A stretch of DNA of 64,000 nucleotides, taken from assembly GCA_960531495.1 (NCBI GenBank), contig OY482861.1, forward strand, positions 1,240,001 through 1,304,000. Direction: 5' to 3'. How positions within the stretch are numbered: position 1 is the stretch's first letter; each line of letters begins with the position of its first letter. Both the position numbers and the translations under genes were made by a program. This DNA is from Zeus faber (Eukaryota; Chordata; Actinopteri; Zeiformes; Zeidae). The notes below the pieces were generated by a model. That model saw only the letters and a list, made by a program, of their open reading frames with translations, was not told the origin of the DNA and ran no database searches. Shown here in pieces: positions 39,351 through 47,813 of this stretch.

Positions 39351-42300
39351 GAAAGAATTAAATATTGAAATAATGATTGAAGTTTGAAAGAAAGATTGAA
39401 AGAAAGATTTGAACAAAGATAGATTGAAAGTAAGAAAGATTGATAGAAATATTGAACGAAAGATTGAAAGAAAGGATGAAAGAAAGATTTAAACAAAGAT
39501 AGATTGAAAGTAAGAAAGATTGAAAGAAATATTGAACGAAAGATTGAAAGAAAGGATGAAAGAAAGATTGAAAGAAAGATTGAAAAAAGAAAGATTGAAA
39601 GAAAGATTGAAAGAAAGATTGAAAGAATTAAATATTGAAATAATGATTGAAGTTTGAAAGAAAGAATGAAAGAAAGATTGAAAGATTGAAAGATTGAAAG
39701 AAAGAATGAAAAATTGAAAGAAGGAATGAAAGAACGATTGAAAGAAAGAATGAAAGAATGAAAGAAAGATTGAAAGATTGAAAGAAATATTGAAAGAAAG
39801 AGAGAATGAAAGTAAGAAAGATTGAAAGAAAGATTGAAAGTAATAAAGATTGAAAGAAAGAATGAAAGAAAAATTGAAAGATTGATAGATTGAAAGAAAG
39901 ATTGAAAGAAAGATATAAAGAAAGATTGAAAGACTGAAAGAAAGAATGAATAAAAGAATTAAAGAAAGATTGAAAGATTGAAAGATTGAAAGAAAGATTG
40001 AAAGAAAGAAAGATTTATAGAAAGAATGAAAGAAAGATTGAAAAAAGATTGAAAAAAAGAAAAATTGAAAGAAAGATTGAAAGAAATATTGAAAGACTGA
40101 AGGAAAGAATGAAAGAAAGATGGAAAGAAAGATTGAATGAAAGAAAGATTGAAAGTAAGAAAGATTGAAAGAAATATTGAAAGAAAGATTGAAAGATTGA
40201 AAGAAAGAATGAAAGAAAGATTGAAAGATTGAAAGATTGAAAGATTGAAAGAAAGAATGAAAGAAAGAGTGAAAGATTGAAAGAAAAATTGAAAGAAAGA
40301 TTGAAAGATTGAAAGATTGAAAGAAAGATTGAAAGTTTGAAAGAAATATTGAAAGACTGAAAGAAAGATTGCAAGAAAGATTGAAAAAAGAAAGAAAGAT
40401 TGAAAGATTCAATGAAAGAAAGATTGAAAGATTAAAAGAAAGAATGAAAGAAAGATTGAAAAATTGAAAGATTGAAAGAAAGACTAAAAGAAAGAAAGAA
40501 CGATTGAAAGAAAGATTGAAAGAAAGATTGAAAGAAAGAAAGATTGAAAGAAAGATTGAAAGAAAGATTGAAAGACTGAAAGAAAGAATTAAAGAAAGAT
40601 TGAAAGTTTGAAAGAAAGAATAAAAGAATTAAAGAAAGATTGAAAGAAATATTGAAAGAAAGAATGAAAGAAAGATTGAAAGATTAAACAATTGAAAGAA
40701 AGATTGCAAGAAAGATTGAAAAAAGAAAGATTGAAAGAAATAATGAAAGATAGATTGAACGATTGGAAGAAATATTGAAAGATAGAAAAATTGAAAGTAA
40801 GAAAGATTGAAAGAAATAATGAAAGAAAGATTGAAAGATTGAAAGAAAGAATGAAAGAAAGATTGAAAGATTGGAAGAAATATTGAAAGATAGAAAAATT
40901 GAAAGAAAGAAAGATTGAAAAAAAGAATTAAAGAAAGATTGAAAGATTGAAAGAAAGAATGAAAGAAAGATTGAAAGATTGAAAGATTGAAATATTGAAA
41001 GAAAGAATGAAAGAAAGATTGAAAGATTGAAAGAAATATTGAAAGAAAGAGAGATTAAAAGAAAGATTGAAAGTTTGAAAGAAAGATTGAAAGAAAGATT
41101 TAAAGAAAGAAAGATTGAAAGAAATATTGAAAGAAAGATTGAAAGATTGAAAGAAAGATTGAAAGAAAGAATGAAAGAAAGATTGAACGATTGAAATATT
41201 GAAATAAAGAATGAAAGTTTGAAAGAAAGATTGAAAGAAAGTTTTAAAGAAAGAAAGAAAGATTGAAATAAATAATGAAAGAAAGATTGAAAGAAGGAAT
41301 GAAAGAATGAAAGAAAGATTGAAAGATTGAAAGAAATATTGAAAGAAAGAACAATTGAAAGATTGAAAGAAAGAATGAAAGATTGAAAGAAAGATTGAAA
41401 GATTGAAAGAAAGATTGAAAAAATGAAAGATTGAAAAAATGAAAGATTGAAAGAAAGAAAAAAAGAAAGATTGAAAGAACGATTGAAAGATTGAACGAAA
41501 GAATGAAAGAAAGATTAAAGGAAGGAATGAAAGAATGAAAGAAAGATTGAAAGATTGAAAGAAATATTGAAAGAAAGAACGATTGAAAGATTGAAAGAAA
41601 GAATGAAAGATTGAAAGAAAGATTGAAAGATTGAAAGAAAGATTGAAAAAATGAAAGATTGAAAGAAAGAATAAAAGAAAGATTGAAAGAACGATTGAAA
41701 GATTGAAAGAAAGAATGAAAGATTGAAAGAAACATTGAAAGAAAGATTGAAAGATTGAAAGAAAGAATGAAAGAGAGATTGAAAGATTGAATGAAAGATT
41801 GAAAGATCGATTGAAAGATTGAAAGATTGAAAGAAAGATTGAAAGAAAGATTGAAAGTTTGAAAGAAAGATTTAAAGAAAGATTGAAATATTGAAAGAAA
41901 TATTGAAAGAGAGAAAGATTAAAAGTAAGAAAGATTGAAAGAAAGAATGAAAGAAAGATTGAATGATTGAAAGATTGAAAGAAAGATTGAAAGAAAGAAA
42001 GATTGAAAGAAAGAATGAAAGATTGAAAGAAGGAATGAAAGAATGAAAGAAAGAATGAAAGAAAGATTGAAAGAAAGATTGAAAGAAATATTGAAAGAAA
42101 TAAAGATTGAAAGTAAGAAAGATTGAAAGAAAGAATGAAAGAAAGATTGAAAGATTGAAAGAAAGATTGAAAAAAGAAAGATTGAAAGAAAGATTGAAAG
42201 AAAGATTGAACGACTGAAAGAAAGAATGAAAGAAAGATTGAAAGATAGATTGAAAGAGAGATTGAAAGAAATATTGAAAGACTGAAAGAAAGAATGAAAG

Positions 42301-42415
42301 AAAGATTGAAAGAAAGATTGAAAGAAAGAAAGAAAAATTGAAAGAAAGATTGAAAGATTGAAAGAAAGATTGAAAGAACGATTGAAATAAAGGAGAACGA
42401 AAGAAAGGTTGATCC
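39351..42415. repeat. Irregular distal part of the array
   Basis: Same 4-base words but only short local order. An about 80-bp repeat (39,407 and 39,487) and an about 270-bp repeat carry ATTAAATATTGAAATAATG (39,355 and 39,626), and an about 229-bp repeat starts at 41,293 and 41,522. Loss of long-range order toward an array edge fits the usual view that satellite ends escape homogenisation. Here that is an inference from one edge only. Confidence 0.7.
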
Positions 42416-42525
42416 ATTAACATCAGCACAACCCCATTGTGTTTATTGTTCTATGATAAGATTGAAAGAAAGATTGAAAATAAGATTGAAAGAAACAAAG
42501 ATTGAAAGAAAGATTTAAAAAAAAT
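42416..42525. other. Array edge: non-repetitive island and last repeat stub
   Basis: 42,416-42,457 is ordinary mixed sequence with C and no GAAA words. It is followed by about 65 bp of GATTGAAAG-type words (42,458-42,525) and then by ordinary sequence. The island is either an insertion near the array end or original flanking DNA that repeats have grown around. Confidence 0.6.
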
Positions 42526-42656
42526 GAGTACTAGTCACTTTTAAAAAATCATTTGTCCTATGGATTAAATGCCATACACACTTGCATCTCTCCCCTCCCA
42601 CCCCACACACATTCACATGACCAATCCTCCCAACACCCACACACACATGCGTACAT

Positions 42657-42657
<1 letters not shown>

Positions 42658-42690
<33 letters not shown>
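42658..42690. repeat. CA microsatellite
   Basis: About 16 uninterrupted CA dinucleotides. They are preceded by a CA-rich tract with CTCCCACCCCACACACATTCACAT-like text that resembles sequence on the far side of the retrotransposon near 45,220-45,290. Confidence 0.95.
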
Positions 42691-42693
<3 letters not shown>

Positions 42694-42717
42694 CACAGGA
42701 ATAAATGTACCCGTACA

Positions 42718-43234
42718 TGTTAGGCCCACGGCCTCCCAGCGCCACTAGAGGCCGCCCTTGCCCCATCTGCAGCTCCCTACTCAGACCCAATTGCACACAC
42801 CTGGGATCAATTACCCGCACTGTATTTAGCCCCAGCTTCCTAGCCATTCCTTGCCAGACCGTCAACTAGCTTTCCCCGAGTTGCATCGCGATTGGCTCCC
42901 TTCCTAGTTCCTAGTTCCTAGTTCCTAGTTCCTAGTTCCTAGTTCCCAGTTCCCAGTTCCAAGTTCCTAGTTTATGTCTTGTTGTCTCGCCTTCCCTTCA
43001 CCTGTCTGTCTCCGCTTGTCGACCAGGACTCTCCACCCAGCCTGGTTCCCCGTCTCTCCACCCGGATCCTGGACCCCATCTCCTGGTCATCATCGTCCCT
43101 GCCCTGCCCTGCTCCATCCCCTCCCGACCAGGTCCCCCCGGCCAGCTCCACCGTCCCAGTTAATAAACATCCCTTGCCTGCCTCCCGTGTCCCTGTGTCG
43201 TGCGTTTGGGTTCCTCCCTGTTCGGGTCGTGACA
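42718..43234 (+). repeat. 5' LTR of the gypsy element (517 bp)
   Basis: Starts TGTTAGG and ends GTGACA, i.e. TG...CA. It carries a possible TATA-like TGTATTTAG near 42,821 and a polyadenylation signal AATAAA at 43,162-43,167. A 7-base TTCCTAG tandem run occupies 42,901-42,970. The last about 370 bp recur at 44,748-45,117. Confidence 0.9.
42901..42970 (+). repeat. TTCCTAG heptamer minisatellite in the LTR
   Basis: About ten units of a 7-base repeat (TTCCTAG, with TTCCCAG and TTCCAAG variants) lie in the 5' LTR. The 3' LTR has a shorter run of about six units at 44,804-44,846. The two LTRs are normally identical at insertion, so the unit count has changed since then. Confidence 0.85.
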
Positions 43235-43255
43235 GTACGGTCTGGCCAGGAAAAC

Positions 43256-44203
43256 ATGGACCCAGCCGACACAGAAGGGCTCCGCCGCGCACTCCGGGAC
43301 AGAGGAGTGTTGCTTGGGCAACATGACCGGGTCCTCCGGGACATCGCGGAACACCTCCGGACCATCTCTGCGGCCGTCAGCAGCCTGCAGGGCCCTCCGG
43401 CCCCCGTGGCCTCCCCTGCTCCTACGACCTGCCCTCCTTCCCCCACCAGGGCTCCCAGCGCCTCTCTCGTTCCCCCTGAGCCCCACGTTCCGGCTCCAGC
43501 GCCTTACAACGGAGATTTCGGCACCTGCCGCGCCTTCCTTGTGCAGTGCGCGGTGGTTTTCCAACAGCGGCTGTCGTCGTACGACTCCGATAGTGCCCAC
43601 ATCGCGTTCCTCATCTCCTGCCTGAGAGGGGCGGCTCTCGGCTGGGGTTCCGCGGTTTGGAGTCAGGGGGGTCCCGTGAGTCTCTCCTACGATCTGTTTA
43701 CCCGCGAAATGAGGAGAGTCTTCGACCACCCAGTTTGCGGCAAGGAGGCCGCCAGAAGACTCCTCTCCCTCCGCCAGGGTTCCCGTAGCGTCGCCTCCCT
43801 CGTCGTCGAGTTCAGGACTCTAGCCGCGGAAAGCGGCTGGAATGACGGAGCCCTGCAGGACGTGTTCCAGCGTGCCCTGAACGACGAGTTGCGGGACGAG
43901 CTGGCACGGCGGGACGAGCCCACGGACCTGGACCAACTAGTGGAGACCTCAATCCGCCTGGACAACCGGCTACGGGAGCGCCATCGCGAGAGGGAGGGGG
44001 CGAGCCTCCAGTCCGTGCCTCCCGCCTGGGCGGCCACGCCCCAGTCTCCAGCGCCCGCTACTCTTGGGCGCCGCACAAGTCCCCCGACTCTCTCCGATGC
44101 CGAGCCAATGCAGCTTGGTCGCTCCCGGATCTACCCAGAGGAGCGAGCACGCCGCCTACAGACCGGTGCCTCTCTGTATTGCGGTCGGCTGGGACACCTC
44201 TGA
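43256..44203 (+). pseudogene. gag: Ty3/gypsy gag, stopped inside its zinc knuckle
   Basis: The ATG at 43,256 lies 21 bases after the 5' LTR and opens a 315-codon frame. The product starts MDPADTEG, has a proline-rich segment at about residues 45-80, then a retrotransposon gag capsid core with YNGDFGTCRAFLVQC near residue 82, and a basic RERHRERE stretch near residue 245. This matches the structural protein that packages retrotransposon RNA in virus-like particles. The C-terminal CCHC knuckle is damaged. The first cysteine position reads S in SLYCGRLGHL, and a TGA follows at 44,201-44,203, just before ATC-CPV-type residues that would finish the knuckle in the same frame. The frame also opens further upstream (42,974) inside the LTR, but the ATG after the LTR is the expected start. 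Confidence 0.88.
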
Positions 44204-44740
44204 GCCACCTGCCCGGTCCGGCCACGAGAGGGCGACTCCTCGGTAGGGCTACGCTCCGGCCGCTCCTTACCACGTCATCGCCCCTATGACTGCGCAATCA
44301 ACCTCCTGCCAGGCGCCCCCCTCCCCTGCAGTCGCCTGTATAACGTCTCCCGGTCTGAACAGGAGGCCATGGAGACTCACATCCGCGACTCTCTCGCTGC
44401 CAGGATTACTCGTCCCTCGTTTTCTCCGCTAGGCGCAGGGTTCTTCTTTGTTGCGGAGAAGGACAAGACCCTCCGTCCTTGCGTCGATTTCAGGGGACTG
44501 AACGATATCACGATCAAAGACAAGTACCCCTTGCCCCTGATGGATTCAGTCTTCGTCCCCATCCAGGGGGCCACCCACTTTTCCAAGCTGGACCTCCGCA
44601 ACGCTTACCACCTGGTCCGCATCCGCAAAGGGGACGAGTGGAAGACTGCCTTTAACACCCCGCTCGGTCACTTTGAGTACCTTGTTATGCCCTTTGGGCT
44701 GTCAAATGCCCCAGCGGTCTTCCAGGCCCTAATTAACGGG
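44204..44740 (+). pseudogene. pol: Ty3/gypsy pol remnant: N-terminal half of reverse transcriptase
   Basis: Reading on in the gag frame past its TGA there is no further stop until beyond the element's pol. A short spacer is followed almost at once by the start of RT, so the protease region has been deleted in frame. RT signatures are visible: [48 protein letters not shown] (first catalytic Asp, about 44,591) and [17 protein letters not shown]. The match ends at about 44,740, before the YxDD motif, where the sequence passes directly into LTR sequence. It cannot encode active RT. Confidence 0.9.
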
Positions 44741-44744
44741 AGGT

Positions 44745-45117
44745 TAGCAACTAGCTTTCCCCGAGTTGCATCGCCGCGTCAGCCGCGTCAGCGATTGGCT
44801 CCCTTCCTAGTTCCTAGTTCCCAGTTCCAAGTTCCAAGTTCCTAGTTTATGTCTTGTTGTCTCGCCTTCCCTTCACCTGTCTGTCTCCGCTGGTCGACCA
44901 GGACTCTCCACCCAGCCTGGTTCCCCGTCTCTCCACCCGGATCCTGGACCCCATCTCCTGGTCATCATCGTCCCTGTCCTGCCCTGCTCCATCCCCCCAC
45001 GACCAGGTCCCCCCGGCCAGCTCCACCGTCCCGGTTAATAAACATCACTTTATTATTTGCCTGCCTCCCGTGTCCCTGTGTCGTGCGTTTGGGTTCCTCC
45101 CTGTTCTGGTCGTGACA
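44745..45117 (+). repeat. 3' LTR of the gypsy element, 5'-truncated
   Basis: Equivalent to 42,860-43,234 of the 5' LTR and ends in the same TGACA; AATAAA is at 45,037-45,042. The first about 145 bp of U3 are missing, and the join is directly to RT. There is a 9-base CGCGTCAGC-type duplication near 44,774 and an 8-base insertion after the polyadenylation signal relative to the 5' LTR. Confidence 0.9.
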
Positions 45118-45122
45118 GTACA

Positions 45123-45256
45123 TCCAGTATGTATACACACACAGTCATGTTAACCTATACACTGTGGTTTAAACAGGACTACGTACTACCCATATGCACT
45201 CACAGCACTGTGTATATCCTCTCCCACCACACACATTCACATAACAAACCGTCCCG

Positions 45257-45293
<37 letters not shown>

Positions 45294-45640
45294 GATGCAA
45301 GTCATATCAACACAGCTGAAGCCGCCTTGTGTTATGAATTCCTCTCATGCCGCAGCCTTCAGCTCTCCAGTAGCTCTCCAGCAGCTCCTCGTGTCCCAGC
45401 AGAGCTGCCGTGCAGTTGTTCTGCTGCTAAAGGCTGTCAACGTTCAGCGGGCGGACGCTCGTTTGCCCCCACCCTCCGAGCTCCCCTGCCATCCAGGGTC
45501 CTTCTGACCCCCCCCCCCCCCCCTTTAGCAGGGAGCTTGCCATCCTGCTTCTGTGTGTGGCCAGAGTCCACCGCTGCACACATCCCCTGGCCGACACGGC
45601 CCGTTGTGTTGTTGTTTTTTTATAATAGGGGGGATAAACA
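45123..45640. other. Gene-free stretch with CA and C-run microsatellites
   Basis: (CA)17 lies at 45,258-45,291 and a run of 16 C at 45,508-45,523. The CTCCCACCACACACATTCACAT text at about 45,220 resembles sequence just left of the retrotransposon. Short open frames here are low-complexity and have no recognisable domain. Confidence 0.75.
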
Positions 45641-45940
45641 AAGTGTGTGTGTGGCGGAACAATCTCACGCGTTACAGGGGCCAAGTTGGGTTCACCTGTC
45701 GACGATGACGAAGCCCGGCATTGACGTGCAAGCTTGGCGGCGGTAGTGGAGTCGGGTGGTGGGGGTAGGCAGACTCAGAGCTTTACAAGGAGCGGGGCCG
45801 GGAAATGTGGCGCACGGCTGAAGGCGACGTAGCTAAATCACCTCCACGGGGTGTTTACGGGGAAGGATCATTAGCGAGCTCGGCTACCTGCGTTACCCCT
45901 CGCTCTCCCTCCGTCAGCGTTTCGGCAGGAGTCCAGGGAG
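45640..45940. promoter_or_regulatory. CpG-rich patch, possible CpG island
   Basis: CG dinucleotides are frequent here (GTCGACGATGACGAAG, GGCGGCGGTAGTGGAGTCGGG, GGAGCGGGGCCGGG, GGCGACGTAG and others), in contrast to the AT-rich, CG-poor sequence on its right from about 45,950. Such patches often mark promoters in vertebrates. No coding exon or TATA box could be tied to it, so the promoter role is only a possibility. Confidence 0.35.
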
Positions 45941-46371
45941 TCTGATGCCCTCATTAATAAAGATTACTATCTTATCCTACAATGAATAGTAGTAATTTTA
46001 ATAATTATGCCGAACAGCGATAAACTTAATCTCATTAAATTAATGCCCAATCGTTCTTCTTTACAAAGAATAATCCACGTATTCATAATAATAAATAATA
46101 ATTTGGTTATCAAAATGCGTCATTATAGACGTTTTTTTTTATATCTTAATGGTATATTTTGTACGATCACATTAGCATGATGTAATAATAATTTTGGGAA
46201 TGCATTATTAAAATATATTAAAATAATTTATTTGGATGGAGTAATTTTTTGGAGAAGCTTCCGCATTGCGGGAGGAGAACGTCTGAGAGAAGCACACTAT
46301 ATTTACCCTATCTCCTCATGCCGTGACTGTGCCCAATATTGAAACAGCAGAAGAAGAACGGGGGCAATAAA
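45941..46371. other. AT-rich gene-free stretch
   Basis: Rich in AATAAT and TTTATT runs with no open frame of interest. It may be intergenic sequence or 5' flank of the candidate exon that follows. No repeat family was recognised. Confidence 0.6.
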
Positions 46372-46382
46372 ATGGATATAGA
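46372..46382 (+). other. Candidate first coding exon: ATG followed by a GTAAGT donor
   Basis: AATAAAATGGATATAGA is followed immediately by GTAAGT (46,383-46,388), a strong consensus splice donor only 11 bases after an ATG. This could be the first coding exon of the gene that uses the SANT-like exon at 47,411. Direct splicing to the best acceptor there (47,409-47,410) does not keep the frame; a weaker AG at 47,422-47,423 would. An unseen middle exon is also possible. Confidence 0.25.
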
Positions 46383-46771
46383 GTAAGTGCACGAAAAAAA
46401 AATGTTTTAGAAAGTTAACTTTTCAATTGTTACACGTTTTTGCTGTTAAATGCTAGCAGTTTTGTGTTATAACACGATATAACACGGAGAGATTATGCAT
46501 GCAAAAGTTAATGACTTTGTTTTATTTTATAAAGCCGTTTTTAACATGCACAGTATCTAGCTTTAGTTAAATGTGTGTTGGAGTGGAGTGTTAACTAGCA
46601 TTTAGATTTAGTTTACTGTGTGTTGGTGCAGGGAGACGGTACTGTGAGAGAGAGACGGTTTTCAAACAGACAGACGGACCCGCTAGCTAAGTTTCTCTTG
46701 ATCGGTTCTCCACCAAAGCGTGCTGAGAGAGTCCGGACTGTTTTTTGCCAGTTTAGACTTTATTTGAAGGT

Positions 46772-46912
46772 ACAATGGTACCTCGACTTATGACTGCATC
46801 TACTTACTAATCCAAGATACGATAGTCGCTAAAATTAGCATCGTCTTACGACTGACTGCTCCAGGATACGACCGTGGAAATTTGTAGTTGGCGCGTCGGC
46901 GTCAGTCAGCGG
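46772..46912. repeat. Possible degenerate dispersed repeat
   Basis: GGTACCTCGACTTATGAC with a later inverted, diverged partner (GTCTTACGACTGAC, GGATACGACCG) resembles widely dispersed vertebrate DNA-transposon remnants that begin with similar text. The resemblance is from memory and the boundaries are not clear. The rest of 46,389-47,410 contains nothing I can name. Confidence 0.3.
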
Positions 46913-47410
46913 GCGACCTAGGCCAGGATAAACAGTAAAAGATAACATTTATAAAGTCGCGATCATGTGGGACATCTGGAACAATCACAGCATCCCATTT
47001 TGCTGGTTCATACACATTGCTGTATGGAGGTGATTTAGCAGCATGAGAAATCTACCACTGAATTTTGGAGTCCTAAATAGTTGTAACTGGTTCTAATGTT
47101 GTGGCTGATCGGTGTGTATGTTGTTGTATGATGTTGTTGTGATTTTATTTTTTCCTATTGAAATAAAAAAAAATGAAAGTCAAACCTGATTTTAAATTTC
47201 ACTCATCCTTTGGTCATGAAATGGAAAAATAATTTTTCAATTTAGATTTTTGTATCTCCAAAAAAGCAAAATTTGAAAACCACTCATACCCCATTTTTTC
47301 CATTTCTGATTCTGAATTGAGAATAGAGTAACCAAAAGATACAGCGATTGAAAGACCTGGTCTACACTCCTAATTGTATTTGTCCTTTTACATTTCTATT
47401 TCTATCTTAG

Positions 47411-47634
47411 AAATCTCTGAGAGAAGGAGGTGGTTACCTGAGGAGGTCCATGCGGTGGAAAAGAACCTGAAGGCTTTCATTGAAAGTGGTAAAGTGCCGG
47501 GAAGGACTGAGTGTGATGCATGTATTAGAGCTTCACCTGAAGCTCTAAACCAGCGAAGCTGGACTGCATTGAAGTACTATGTAAAAAATCGTATCACTGC
47601 CATCCAATGCGAAAGTGCGAGAAGAATTTATTAA
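47411..47634 (+). CDS. Exon encoding a Myb/SANT-like domain, terminal exon with stop
   Basis: A pyrimidine-rich tract and TATCTTAG acceptor at 47,409-47,410 precede an open frame that ends at TAA (47,632-47,634), about 74 residues. It has a compact helical pattern: RRRWLPEEVHAVEKNL, then an FIESGKVPG segment, a CDAC pair, an EALNQRSWTALKYY segment and VKNRITA near the end. The RRxWxxEEV...W..LKYYVKNRI layout resembles a Myb/SANT-like module that I recall from uncharacterised, often repeat-associated teleost proteins. It may bind DNA or protein; no function is assigned. There are no frameshifts or stops inside the domain, unlike the neighbouring genes. The open frame itself extends left to 47,374, through the splice acceptor. 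Upstream exons are not identified with confidence. Confidence 0.45.
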
Positions 47635-47813
47635 TAGAGTTGTTAAAGCATTTGCTCAAACATGTTGGTTCACGTTGCTCAAAAATGTTGGTTCATTTGA
47701 TGCAACTTCATTTTTGATGATGTTTGTGTTGTTCGTTGGCATCCTGAGTACCCAGGTATACACTGGAGTTCAACTAGTTATTGATTTTATCAGGCGAAAA
47801 CATTGATAATTAG

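Larger units (their letters stand above)
1..42415. repeat. Giant hierarchical tetranucleotide-based satellite array
   Basis: The whole stretch is built from 4-base words, mostly GAAA alternating with GATT or GAAT, with scattered variants (GAAC, GACT, GATA, GTTT, GCAA, TTAA). On the strand shown it is A-rich with G about every fourth base, some T and almost no C. It already runs at base 1, so the true array is longer than seen. Longer blocks recur inside it (separate entries). Translation gives K/E/R/L/I/M repeats on the plus strand and S/F/N/L/Q/I repeats on the minus strand, up to about 1,000 codons. These come from the word structure: the minus-strand words TTTC, AATC and ATTC form no stop in any frame. 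No start context, splice pattern or domain supports a gene. Confidence 0.97.
42718..45117 (+). mobile_element. Internally deleted Ty3/gypsy LTR retrotransposon
   Basis: A 5' LTR beginning TGTTAGG and ending TGACA is followed by gag and a piece of reverse transcriptase, then a 5'-truncated 3' LTR ending TGACA. The 5 bases before (GTACA, 42,713-42,717) and after (GTACA, 45,118-45,122) are identical, a target site duplication of the size usual for this group. Protease, the rest of RT, RNase H and integrase are absent, so it is non-autonomous. Gag and the RT remnant share one reading frame. The aligned parts of the two LTRs differ by only about six substitutions and an 8-base indel over roughly 270 bp, so the insertion is fairly young. 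Confidence 0.92.

Noticed and set aside
1..42415. CRISPR array or telomere repeat
   Set aside because: There are no unique spacers between constant repeats, and no TTAGGG-type unit. The variation is in word order only.
1..42415. Long triplex-forming (H-DNA) purine tract
   Set aside because: T occurs in most 8-base steps on the purine-rich strand, so uninterrupted purine runs are generally short.
313..42429. Dozens of long open frames, including 1,008-, 997-, 687-, 547- and 526-codon frames
   Set aside because: They are pure low-complexity products of the 4-base words, present in several frames at once, and change frame with every block. There is no start, splice or domain evidence.
43235..43255. 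tRNA primer binding site of the gypsy element directly after its 5' LTR
   Set aside because: The sequence after the LTR does not start with TGG and I could not match it to a tRNA end, so no site is annotated.
42974..44297. Other frames over the gypsy gag (for example 43,160-43,729 and 43,687-44,076 on the minus strand)
   Set aside because: They are shadows of the GC-rich gag frame and have no domain similarity.
45057..45746. 229-codon open frame with CA-repeat-derived TH residues
   Set aside because: It starts inside the 3' LTR and runs through two microsatellites, with no conserved feature.
45868..45886. GGAAGGATCATTA, identical to the extreme 3' end of 18S rRNA
   Set aside because: The preceding bases do not match 18S rRNA at all, so the 13-base match is taken as chance.
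46372..47634. Simple two-exon gene joining the ATG exon (to 46,382) with the exon at 47,411
   Set aside because: The join through the best acceptor puts the second exon out of frame and meets a stop at once. It is kept only as a candidate needing another acceptor or exon.
47615..47806. 63-codon hydrophobic frame after the SANT-like exon
   Set aside because: It overlaps the exon in another frame and includes a short tandem repeat (ATGTTGGTTCA twice). It is more likely 3' UTR.
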